This document shows, piece by piece, positions 12,293 to 23,237 of a stretch of DNA of 64,000 bases. The notes under the pieces are model-generated. The model was not told the DNA's origin, made no database searches, and saw nothing but the letters and a program-made list of their open reading frames with translations. The DNA is from Macrostomum hystrix (taxonomy: Eukaryota > Platyhelminthes > Macrostomidae), in NCBI GenBank assembly GCA_950097015.1, contig CATNEN010000038.1, positions 16,114,001-16,178,000 of the forward strand, read 5' to 3'. Made by a program: the position numbers and the translations under genes. Position 1 is the stretch's first letter. Every line of letters starts with the position of its first letter.

Positions 12293-13315
12293 CTGCAAAG
12301 ATGGATTCAGCAAAAAATAAAAACATTAAAAAAATAAAACCGCGTTGGGAGGTTCCAAGTCTTTCAATTTACTTTACGCTCGTAAAAGATAGACCACGCA
12401 TTACAACTAGTGGTATGTTGTAAAATTAGAATTCCTTAAAAAAGCGAGTCGCAGTTGTTGATAACAGAAGCGTAAAAATTCTGTTCGAAGAACGGTTTTT
12501 ATGTTAAAACGACGTTAAATTATAACAAATAGTTTGATTCGTACACATTTATATTCGTTAGTATTGCGTTTAGGTAAAATTTACGTTATGAAATAAAGTA
12601 TACTAACTAAATGTTTATTCTTTTTTTAATCTTTTGCTCTTTTAGTGTTGTTATGTTCTAAGTTAAGCCTTTAAACAAAGAAAAGCAAATCGATATTTTC
12701 CTTTTTAATATCAACTTGCCATTATTACTAATTAAAAAATTAAAATAACATTCAGTTTTCGAGTAGATAAAAAACGCAACACGCTGACAAAACTGCAGCA
12801 ATATGTATTAATGCATATTGGCTCCTAATTAAGGAAAGGCAGACTTTTTTTGAGACATTTGCTATGTGTGAATAAAAAATAGAAGATAGAATATCACTTT
12901 ATTGGTTTTAACTTTACAATAGCAATAGCCATATTACATTTGATTTGTTTTTGATTTGTGCTTTTTTAAATCCAATCTTGAGATATAATACAGTCATTGA
13001 GGTCTTATTGTTTTTATGATTAATAAGCCATCGCTAGAGACTTCTTTGTTCATTGTCAATAATATATGTATTGTATCTGCATATCCTTTTTTGTGTGGTG
13101 TTTAATATTTGCTTTTTAGTTTAATAAGCAAAGTTGAGACACACTGATGCAGTCAGAATGAATAATTTTTCCGGTTTAGTGTTACTTTGTATTAAATTAT
13201 GAAATAAAACATATGTTATACAGATTTCTGAACACAGTTAATGCCAAAGGACAATTGATATTTAACAAAACAAGCCTTATACGAAAATTTCAGCAGCAGT
13301 TTTAATCCAGCAATC
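12293..13315. other. AT-rich spacer upstream of ODAD1
   Basis: About 1 kb of AT-rich sequence with no open frame or repeat of note. It should hold the promoter or outron of the plus-strand gene that starts at 13316. Confidence 0.4.
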
Positions 13316-16300
13316 ATGCCAATAGCGGACAGTCAGCAGCAACAGCAGCACGTGCTCTATGGAGACGAGTATGTGTCTAGCGAGCTACTATCCGAGTACC
13401 AAACTCTTCAACGCCAGTATAAAATTCTCCAATCCGATCGTCGCCTGCACTCTCAGGAGACGGCAGAAATTTCTCGTCGCCAGTCCGCCGACCTGCGTCG
13501 CCTAGAGGAAGAGAACTCTGAATTGCGCAGCAACCTGAAGGCCGCCCGCAGCCGCTCGGCTAAACGCGAGCGCCAATCGGAGACCCAGCACCTGCGCGAG
13601 CTGCTAGCCGAGCTGGATTCTATGGAGGATGAAATTCGCCGAGTGCGTGAGGACCATATGCAGCTGGACTCGCGGATCAGGGAGGCCAGGAAGCGAGTTC
13701 GCCGCACCCGAATAGCCGGCGGTGGCGTCGGGACTGCGGCCGGGGCCGTGCGCTCACTGCAGGTAAAGAAATTGACGGGTCTCAGTGGCGTCGAACTTTT
13801 CTTAGGTTGCTCCACTTATGCGAGATGTTCTAGAATGACTGTAATAGTAGTCCAAGTGTTCTACTGTTTCCATGGATGTTCTACTGTTTCCATGGATGTT
13901 CTACTGTTTCCATGGATGTTCTACTGTTTCCATGGATGTTCTACTGTTTCCATGGATGTTCTACTGTTTCCATGAGTGTTATAATAATGTTCCAATGAGT
14001 GTTCTACTGTTCTCATGAGAGTTCTACTGTTCTCACGAGTGTTCTACTGCTCTCACGAGTGTTCTACAGTTCTCATGAGTGTTTTACCTGTTCTCATGAG
14101 TGTTCTACTGTTCTCATGAGTGTTCTACTGTTCTCATGAGTGTTCTACGGTTCTCATGAGTGTTCTACTGTTCTCATGAGTGTTCTACTGTTCTCATGAG
14201 TGTTCTACTGTTCTCATGAGTGTTCTACTGTTCTCATGAGTGTTCTACGGTTCTCATGAGTGTTCTACTGTTCTCATGAGTGTTCTGCGGTTCTCATGAG
14301 TATTCTACTGTTCTCATGAGTGTTCTACCTGTTCTCATGAGTGTTCTACGGTTCTCATGAGTGTTCTACGGTTCTCATGAGTGTTCTACGGTTCTCATGA
14401 GTATTCTACTGTTCTCATGAGTGTTCTACGGTTCTCATGAGTGTTCTACTGCTCTCACGAGTGTTCTACAGTTCTCATGAGTGTTCTACGGTTCTCATGA
14501 GTGTTCTACTGTTCTCATGAGTGTTCTGCGGTTCTCATGAGTATTCTACTGTTCTCATGAGTGTTCTACCTGTTCTCATGAGTGTTCTACGGTTCTCATG
14601 AGTGTTCTACGGTTCTCATGAGTGTTCTACGGTTCTCATGAGTATTCTACTGTTCTCATGAGTGTTCTACGGTTCGCATGAGTATTCTACTGTTCTCATG
14701 AGTGTTCTACGGTTCTCATGAGTGTTCTAGTAGTCCAACAAGATCCCCATTCGCCGTGCAATCCAGGAGACCATAGTTCTGTACGAAAAGAAGCTGGAGA
14801 GTCGCAGTGTCAAATACCAGACGGTGGTTTGGGACAATGCCAAACTGCGCGAGTCGTTGGATCATCTGCGCGCCGATCGGCAAAAGTTTCTGGCCGTCCG
14901 GGAACGCCTTCAAGCCGAACTGCTGCGACTGCAGAAGCGTCGGGCCCAGCTGACGGAATCGGCCACGGAAGCCTATCGAGACAGCGAAGACGCTCGGCGT
15001 CGAATCAGGGAGCTACAGGACAGAGAGACTGCGAACGCTGCAGAGCATGCTCAGAGGGTAAGCTGGGTTTTCTCCATTCAAAATCAACAGTAGACAGAGC
15101 GCGGATATTTCAAATACCCATCTTTTTTTCTGCATCTTCCAAAATATTCAACCAATTGCCTTAAAAATCCGGAACTAGGGCTAAAATTTTCCACTCTATG
15201 CTATATAAAACACCAGATACCAGAATCAAAAAAGCGGTAAAGAAATCAGCATCGTTGTGATATTCACCTTAACGATTCTCGTCGGGTGTCTGACGAGCTA
15301 TAGGCGGCATCATTTTTCTGCTCGAAAAATCTCATCATCTAACCATGCCGGATATCAACCATCTTTGATTACTTCATCGTAAGGGTGGAACATTTTGATT
15401 CAGATGGTGGACTTTGACGAAAATCGGTCATTTGGTTTCGGAGCTATCGGGAAGTAGGCAGTGCGTATTTGAAATATCCCCGTTATTTTCCCCAGGGGAA
15501 AAATAGCGTTGTCTTTATATTGTTAAAATACGTTTAAAAATTCACTGGTTGAAGCTGTGTTCTGAAGAGGTGTAAGTAACACGAAAACATTGCGTTTTCC
15601 TTTACTAGGTCATTTTTTCAAAGCTGATGGATTTAAACCCTTAGCAACTAAGAAACGGTGCTGATTGACAAATCTGAAAATTTGGGACCTTCTGTCTGCC
15701 AATTTTAGAGACGTGGCGAGTTGACTCTTGTTTCAGAAGCTGAACAGTGTACAATGTTGTGACGTCATTGAATTAGCGAGGTTTAACAGAAAGAAACTTC
15801 CAAATTATTAAGTACAATCTCCAAGGCATTTATGAGTAACACAGCATTCAAAGGACATCAAGTTATTCATCCTAACGTCAGACACACAATAAAAAGACAA
15901 TTTGAGCCTCGTCGACGTCTTGCAATCTGCGAAAAAAACTTTCCAGGTGAAACTGCTCTACCGCGAAATCGACCTACACGATCATGTCGGCAGTTTCATG
16001 CGCGCCAAGCTGCAGCACCGCCAGACGGACCCGGAGCTGCGCCGGCTGCGCGAGGAGCTCCAGCGTCGTCAGGCGGATGAACGCCGACAGGCGGACGCCA
16101 ACGATGACTCGCTGCGACAGTCGTTCGACATCATGCGCCGACGCTACGCAGCCGTCGATCTAGACGACATGGTGCGGCATTTTTTGCACGCCGAGGACGA
16201 AAATTTCTCATTGTTCAGATTCTGCACAGCCAGACAGGTGAGGGACAGGTGTTCAGAATAGTTCTTGTATCAAGCTCAGAAGTTAATAAATATTAAATTC

Positions 16301-16939
16301 ACACAATTCCTCCGTTTTCCAAAGGCCGAAGTTGAATCTCTGCGTCGCGAAGTCGAGCAGCTCATTGACGCTATTCACGACGAACGCCAGCAGGATGGCA
16401 ATCGAGCAGCCAGTCGCTCCGAGCTTCTGGCTGACCTCGCTGGCAGGGTCGCCGAGGTCAAGGCTGATCGACTTCGTCGAGCCGATCGACTTTGTGTTGT
16501 CAACGGCCTGCTGGATCAGCTAGTCGAAGATGTGGCCAAGTTGTCCAGCCGCATCGGCGTCGACGATTCCAGGATCGGGGGCTCCGGGTTCTCGATCGGC
16601 TCACCGAAAAACAGCCTGCTACGGGCGCTAGGCTCGCTAGAGGCCCGCGTGCTGGAGCTGCTGGCCGTGCGACATCGTCTGCTTGGCGACAATTTTCACG
16701 AAGCTGCCACAGCGGATCGGTCGGGCGCATCGGGCATCGGTAGCAGGCAACGAACGCGTCGAGGCACCGAGTTGCCTGGTGGTGCTGTCGGCGGCAGCTC
16801 CGGATCTCTGGCTCTGCGCCTGCCCGAAGTTGACGAGTTCGATGTCGAAATTCGAACAGCAGCCGATCGTTTGATGTCGGATCGGCCACTGACCAAAGAG
16901 CAGATTGTGGAGAAGCTGCTGAACCAGATTGCTCTGTGA
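13316..16939 (+). CDS. ODAD1: Outer dynein arm docking complex coiled-coil protein (ODAD1/CCDC114-CCDC63 family)
   Basis: Four exons, all phase 0: 13316-13762, 14734-15057, 15947-16237 and 16325-16939 (TGA), giving 558 residues; CCDC63 is about 560 and ODAD1 about 670. Most of the chain is heptad-rich coiled coil. Family landmarks are an N-terminal YQTLQRQYKILQSDRR block, a LRESLDHLRADRQKF block, and a VDLDDMVRHFLHAEDENFSLF block that matches the conserved segment before the last coiled coil. By family it sits on axonemal doublets and anchors outer dynein arms of motile cilia (Chlamydomonas ODA1/DC2). An acceptor-like CCAG ends 5 bases before the ATG. Intron 1 is almost all 20-nt repeats and its acceptor lies inside the last unit. 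Assignment between the ODAD1 and CCDC63 paralogues is not possible by eye. Confidence 0.85.
13857..14727. repeat. Minisatellite, 20-nt units, in ODAD1 intron 1
   Basis: Six copies of GTTCTACTGTTTCCATGGAT are followed by about 37 copies of TGTTCTACTGTTCTCATGAG with point variants. The second family clearly derives from the first (TTTCCATGGA against TTCTCATGAG). The array runs up to the exon 2 acceptor. Confidence 0.95.
15058..15946 (+). other. ODAD1 intron 2, unique sequence
   Basis: An 889-base intron between coding exons with a clear donor (GTAAGC) and acceptor (TTTCCAG). It holds no tandem array, unlike most long introns here. Confidence 0.5.
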
Positions 16940-18825
16940 GCGACAGCGATAAGTTGCTGATTTCGTTTTTTTGACGAACTTTCAACCCCATGCCACTCGA
17001 AACTCCTTTGATTTGGCAGTCGGTTTATTTCTTTTTAAAGTCCGATAAAAGACATGCGCAATAATTAGCTTTCGTCGGTTTTATTTTACCTGTGTTTTTT
17101 ATCGTGCCAGAATTTTATGGCGCTTTTTAAAGTGCAATACTGAACCGTATTATATTATGCACTGCTTCCATCTAATCGTCAGGATTTTCTTTTTTACTTG
17201 ATTTGTTAAAAAAACGTAATGATTATTTTAATCGGTGATTAAACCTCAATTTAAAGCTTTTTAAAATTTTAAAGCGATTTTTGTCTTCCATTTAGAACTT
17301 TTTGCACTTTTGCACTTTTGCATGCACTTTAGATGTCAGGTCTACGTTCGTATGCTTCCAATTTTATATTCTTATATAGCTTTGCAGTCTATTCAAGTCA
17401 ATCGTACGTGTTCTGATTGTACAATAGTACAACCCAAGCTCGAGAGACTAAATAACAAAAACGATTTTGTGATGTTCGTGTGGGTATTCGTTTTATCTAA
17501 TAGCTCTTTCGAAAGCCGCCTGCCTGAAATTGTATATGCCACTAGTACATCAAATGTGCATGCGTATACACACTTAAATGTATTGAAAATAAAAAAATTG
17601 TAGCATCTTTTGATTTTTTAAAGCTTTTAAGATAAAACTGGTTTGTTGGCATCATTGATCGAGCAGTAAATGCAAAGAGAGCACATTTCAATTAATGAAA
17701 GGATCTGCTTTAACAAGACAAATGAACTGTTTGCTTTTACGAATATCGTGAATGCATGGAATAATTTTTAGTGAGTGATCACTAAAAGAAATAAAATTTT
17801 ACAAGCAGGTAGCCCAATTCGTAACTTTTGAGACTTAATTTGGGGTCGCAGCTTTAGAACTTAATGAACTGTCACCATTTTATTGTGAAAAGGGAAAAGT
17901 TTGTGGTGCCCGCCAGGGCGATTTGTCGTGAAAATCTGCACTTACATTTTTTTCTTGAAACGAAGTATCCCGTCCTTCTAGAACTAGTGGTCCTTTAGGT
18001 ACCACACCAACAAGTGTCTAAAAAGCGGGAGCTTTTTAGACAACAATCCTTAACTGTTTTGCAGCGTAAAAAAATACAGTCCTAAACATGTTGCCTACTG
18101 ACTTCATAAGTAAGCTGAGGACCTCTGTCTTGTTTATTTAATGGAAAACCTCTGCCCGAAGTCACTGAGCCGAAATAAGCCACAAAGTCTTGTTTTATTT
18201 TGCTTCAGAGAAATTGCAACTCGAGCGGCATTTTAATTTGAAGTTAACGGTTATTTCAATTTGAATAACAGCATTTTAATTAAGCTTAAAAGGTTAACAA
18301 CAGTATTTTTCGAAGCTGTTGAATAAAAAGCTAGATTTATTATCGAGTCGGTAGTTAAAGCAATGTTATTCTCAAAAATGACACTAAAATATTATATTGC
18401 TTTAAAGTTGGGCTTCTTTAACTGTAATCCTAGAAGTATGAAATACTTTAGGCTTTCCAATCAACTTCAAACTTCTATGTTATTAATCTTCTCTCTCTTC
18501 TACAAAGACAGTGGGTTGTTGACTGACTAGGCCTATCTTTATAAGTTTGTAGCTTGCCTGCCTGTTGGCTGTAAAGGCCCCTATGTTATTAGTAAAAGTT
18601 TGCTTATTAGTTATAGTTTTTATGAAAAAGAAAATTTAAACTAGTCTTCGTTTACCTTCTTTTACTAACAATAAGTGCTTTAATGCAAGAATGTATTTGT
18701 TGCTGTCATTAGTCAACATCCTCATGGTTACTGATTCAATCATTTTTTGAATGCCTACAAAAAGTCTTTAGGTTGTTAGGCTCGCTCTATAATAAATGGC
18801 AGTGCTTATTCCCATAGTCCCGTGC
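16940..18825. other. AT-rich intergenic region
   Basis: Follows the ODAD1 stop codon. No supportable open frame, RNA gene or tandem array. Short open stretches near 17310-17600 show no protein-like composition and no splice context. Confidence 0.45.
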
Positions 18826-18990
18826 CAATAATTTCAATTTTATCCACACGGATCCATGCCGATAGTTATATGCTTATCCACATGGCAGCTTGTATGAATA
18901 GGTATGTCTACAACTCTTTATATATGCCATGCTGTTAATTTCAATTTTATCCACACAGATCTGTGACAATAAGGGTGTAATTTCAATTTT
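18826..18990. repeat. Dispersed repeat, copy A
   Basis: Contains three internal copies of AATTTCAATTTTATC followed by a CACACGG-like word. The core (about 18875-18960) is the reverse complement of 45965-46075 with roughly 85 per cent identity by eye, including GCAGCTTGTATGAATAGG and TCTACAACTCTTTAT. This is a dispersed family present at least twice in the window. Confidence 0.7.
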
Positions 18991-21162
18991 ATCTGCATGG
19001 ACTTGTTCCAATAAGCTCCCATTTAGTTTGACACGTAGATTGATATGTGACGTTAATATGAAGTTGTGAACAATGCACTTAATTACTTTTGTGACAGAAT
19101 TTATTATCATAGGTCAATTTGTAACTCAAGGAGTTTGCTGTGAGCAGAACAGAAAAAGGAAGTGACATTCTAAAACAAATTCTTGGCCAGGGGCAAGCTC
19201 GCATTTTAACAATGAATAAAAATATTAATGATACAATTTTAAATTTTAAACTAAATATAGTTTCATTTTGACCAAAGGCAAAGATATGATCAATCGTAAA
19301 ACAGATAAAGTGTATATAAAGAAAAAGTGTGGAACTAGTTAACATGCTTTGGTTGAGTTTCTGTAACCGAATTTAACTAGCCTACATTATTCAAAATTTA
19401 GTGTTTGCATTGCTTGTAGTTAAAAGAGGCCCTTGTTGTTACTACTTGTTAGTACATTACCACCCATATTGGTAAGGACTAGTGTCTTATTATCATTTTG
19501 TTACCAGCCCTTGGTAATAAGAAAAGTTGGGCCTAACCTAGCAAAAAAGTAACAATCCTCACTGAATTGGTAATTAGTAGCTATGTGAGTAACGTGCACA
19601 ACAATGATAGACAGACATGAGACTACATATATAGTGTGGATGTGGTTGTGGTGACTATAGTGTCAATATATGTAAGTAGTTTAGCAACAAAAATGGTGTA
19701 GCATTTGAACAGTATAAAATAAGGTTATTTATTTTTGTTACACTGAGAGATAGAGATAAGCCTAGAAAAAAATCAGATTTTTATCTATATTTTCTTTATC
19801 ATAACATAGGCCTGCAACTATATTTTGTTCCAACTTAGTTTTATCTAAGCCAACTGAATTGTAGTTTGTTTTAGTTTAGCTACCCTATAATTTATATTGA
19901 TTATCATTTATCATTGACATTGGTGTCTAGCAAGTTGGAGTTCAACAAGAAACAACTTAAACAAACAAGCACTCTAAATACTCTTAGCAATCCAATATTC
20001 AAGTCTAATTGGATAGTAGTGCAGCAATCTGATCCAAAATGTACCTGCAAGTTTAGGAATTTATTGGGCAATACAAATTCTCAGAAGACTAGATACCAAT
20101 TATCTACTTAAATATTGTATTGTATTGCACACTGTTTTATTTTCTTGTCTAACTTGCCAAGCCTAAAGAAAAAAATAAGTTCAAATAATGAGTAGGAATG
20201 CAGAAGATTGCAAATTTTCTACTAGGTAGCATATTAGTAACCTGCCTAAAAATCCAACTAGCTTTAAGCAGACAGTAAACATATATGCGCAACCTCCCAA
20301 ATCTTAGCAGGCCATGCGACTTAGTTTTTGCTCTATTTACAACTTAGTTTGCTCTCATTTGCAACTTAGTTCATTTCATTGCTCTATTTATGACTTAGTT
20401 TGCTCTCATTTGCTCTCTTTTTCTCTCCCCTTTTTCCTTTTCTTCACGCCTTCCTTTTTTCTCCTTGGTCCCCCATTTGATTTTTTTGCGCTTGGTCAAT
20501 TGGTTTTTGCGACTTACCTTGCTTGGCCCTCATTTCACCCGCCAGTTTGGCCGGGTGTTGCGCATGTATGACAGTAAACACGGAATATTTTCATCTGGTT
20601 GTGGTACAGTGTAATTTATTAATTTAGTTTAATTAGAATATGCTGCAATTCAGAAAAAGTTCTAACATAAGCAAAACTCTAATGCTAGCTAGACTTAACT
20701 TGATCTAAAAAATCTAAAAATGCTATATAAAAGGCTCATTTGGGGTATGACAATGTATATGATAATTTTTTTATTAGTTACTAGTGAATAATTTAAGGAC
20801 AGTTGAATGAATGTTTAATCTATATATATACAAAATCCTTTGGCCTATCTAAAAAATCAAATCACTATCTTTTACCTGTTGCCACTGAAAATTCTATTTG
20901 ACTTTAGTAGACTTACTATGTACTTTAGGTATACTGTCAACTTAATATTGCATTGTTATTTTTTAAGAAAAGTTTTGTTTTAAATAGACACTATTAGCCA
21001 TGACAATAGGGCTCCATAGAAAATTTGCCTATCCAGTTAGATCAGATGTACTTTTTGGCCCAACAATTACTACTTTGTGTTACTTACAAAGGCCATGTGT
21101 AGAAATATCATTGATATTGTGTCTTTGTACTGACATCATTCCAAATTAATCCTTTAAATTTC
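18991..21162. other. AT-rich intergenic region
   Basis: More than 2 kb of low-GC sequence with no exon I can support. A T/C-rich patch occurs at 20330-20560. Otherwise nothing recognisable. Confidence 0.45.
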
Positions 21163-21350
21163 TACCCTAGCTATTGCTGGTACCCATTTTACAGCTCTGT
21201 GATCTGGAGCAATTGGGGAATTAAGTGTCTTGCTTCAGGTCAATGATTGATTCCCAGATTGATTACTTTGGGCTGAGATTTGAACCCATTAAACTCTTTG
21301 TTAGAAGTTCCGAGTTCTAACCACTGAACTATATAAGCTTCCTATTTGGA
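21163..21350 (-). mobile_element. tRNA-derived SINE, minus orientation
   Basis: Read on the minus strand, TAGTTCAGTGGTTAGAACTC (box A-like) is followed by GGGTTCAAATCTC (box B-like), and then by a core with GCAAGACACTTAATTCCCC and GCTGTAAAATGGGTACCAGC. This is the architecture of a Pol III tRNA-derived SINE with a conserved central domain; related cores recur at about 23930, 27540, 30350 and 32260. Confidence 0.6.
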
Positions 21351-21569
21351 TACTAACACATCCAACATACTTTTACTATCCATATATAAAATTTTTTGAA
21401 AATCGTTTGCTTTTTTAAGTTGAAATATTCTTTTTTAGAACCTGTTAACAGTACTATCTATAAAATCATGGAGTGATAAAAATTATCAACAATTAAAAGT
21501 GTCTAGACAGAGCATCAATATTAAAAAGCTCATAAATTTTTCCTTGTTCAAGGATTAAGCAAAACCAAA

Positions 21570-22181
21570 ATGCCACAAGAAGCTAAACATGGCCAAAGTG
21601 ATTCTAGCAGCGAGGATTCCGATGATGACAGCGAAGTTGACGACAGAATTCGTCAGGCAACACAAATTGATTATCTACAGCAAAGTAAAAAATCTACAAC
21701 AGCAAAGTCTACTGAAAATGGAGAGGCAATTAAAGTAGATTATTCAGTTACAGATCATTCCAAAGTTGTCATGGCAACAGACTATCGTAGTTTAAAAGCG
21801 CCCGACTTGTTTAGACGCCGGATGCAAGAAAAATTTGATGCCCTGTGTGAGAAAAATCTGAGATTTAGAAAATTATCGCCCGAGCCAGAGCCGGATGTTG
21901 GTGTTGAAATGCGCACTAAAAGACGAAGGCCACCAGCACTGTTCTCTTCACAGACTATGGCCAGTCTGCTTCCACAAGCTTCATCAGAAGAGCTCCAACA
22001 GGCACATAAGCAGTCTGTGCCGCCAAATAAAAAGCTGCGACTTCAATATCGCTCTTCGCGACTGGTTGGGGCGCAGTCCGACGAGTTGAGATTGCTGGCT
22101 GTGGACCCAGCTACTCTTTTGGCCAATAGCGGCGTCGCATGTCACAGACAAAGTTCTGGCAGTGCCAATGCACCATCATGA
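21570..22181 (+). CDS. Single-exon acidic/basic protein, possibly CUSTOS (C12orf43)-like
   Basis: ATG at 21570 to TGA at 22181, 203 residues, no intron needed. The N-terminus is a Ser/Asp cluster (SDSSSEDSDDDSEVDD) followed by RIRQATQIDY. The middle reads APDLFRRRMQEKFDALCEKN, followed by KTKRRRP-like basic residues and PNKKLRL. The Ser/Asp-rich start followed by a short helix near a ...FRRRMQEKFDAL... segment recalls the nuclear-envelope protein CUSTOS, which modulates Wnt signalling in vertebrates, but similarity is weak and I would not rely on it. An acceptor-like TTTTCCTTGTTCAAG lies 17 bases before the ATG. Codon use and lack of repeats argue for a real gene. Confidence 0.6.
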   Translation: MPQEAKHGQSDSSSEDSDDDSEVDDRIRQATQIDYLQQSKKSTTAKSTENGEAIKVDYSVTDHSKVVMATDYRSLKAPDLFRRRMQEKFDALCEKNLRFRKLSPEPEPDVGVEMRTKRRRPPALFSSQTMASLLPQASSEELQQAHKQSVPPNKKLRLQYRSSRLVGAQSDELRLLAVDPATLLANSGVACHRQSSGSANAPS

Positions 22182-23237
22182 TTTCCTGTGAATCTACTGG
22201 GCTATATAATACTTTATAGTAACAAAAGTTCAGCTCTGAATATTAACCCACTGTAAGGGATTGAATTTTACAGACACGACAAAAATATCCACAACTGCAA
22301 GGGCTCATTTAGACACTTAAAGAATAGATCTAATGACTCGTAAAACCACAGCAATTCAAAAGGATAAACAAACAAAAAAGCTCTTTTAATAGTTATTGCT
22401 ACTATAGCAGGCCTGCATTTTTTATAGCTAGGTAGTCGTAGCATTTGATGAAGTACGAGTATATTACAAGCACTATAATGATTTGATGTTCATGAACGTG
22501 CTACGTATAAAATACACTGTCATTACGGCAGATTTTTCTGCTGTTGATAAGTAACTGGTCTGATTTCGTCATTTATAAATGCTTTTCCACAATTTAGTAT
22601 TCGTTTTAGTACGTAAATATTCAGTTCACTAAATACTACTAACAGTACAAAGCAAGTTGAACTAGAAGAAAATGAGACTTAAAAATGATCACTTTAAAAA
22701 TGCTTACATTTACGAGTTGCTAACCAAGTTAAGTCAGATGCATATCTGTTGGTACAGCTATTGTGCGTCGTTTTTACTCGAAATTCTACCCGAAGCTACT
22801 GCGGGTATCCAGTTTTTACTGTGTAAACTGATGCTAAAAAGTATTAAGTGTGCATTATTTCATTCCATTCTTTGAGATTCAAACTCACGACTTCTCAGTT
22901 GGTAAAAGGAAGTTCACTAGGCAAAAAAACTCACCCGATAAGTATAGATTATATGCTTGAAAATGGTGGGTTTGGCCATAGACAGAATAGGAGATGATCC
23001 TGAGCTGAACTGGGCGATCATAACATACTCTACGTTATTGTTAAGACTTCTACCTATTTTTAGCTCTCATGAGTAAACCTCATTACTATTAGTAGTATTA
23101 AGTACAAGCGGCTTCTTGATTTAGATTTTGCTTCCTTTATTATCACGCCACTCTTGTCATTGTCACTTTTTCAGACTCAAACCTGTAAAATACCGGATTA
23201 GAAAAAATATAAACAGTAGCGCGAATTTGAATAAAAA
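22182..23237. other. Intergenic region between the CUSTOS-like gene and PIBF1
   Basis: AT-rich, no supportable gene. A pyrimidine-rich TGTCACTTTTTCAG ends at 23174, 63 bases before the PIBF1 ATG, and could be an acceptor of a 5' UTR exon or a trans-splice site. Confidence 0.45.

Noticed and set aside
17310-17603. Small gene downstream of ODAD1
   Set aside because: AT-rich open stretch with no splice sites, no homology I recognise and no codon bias like neighbouring exons.
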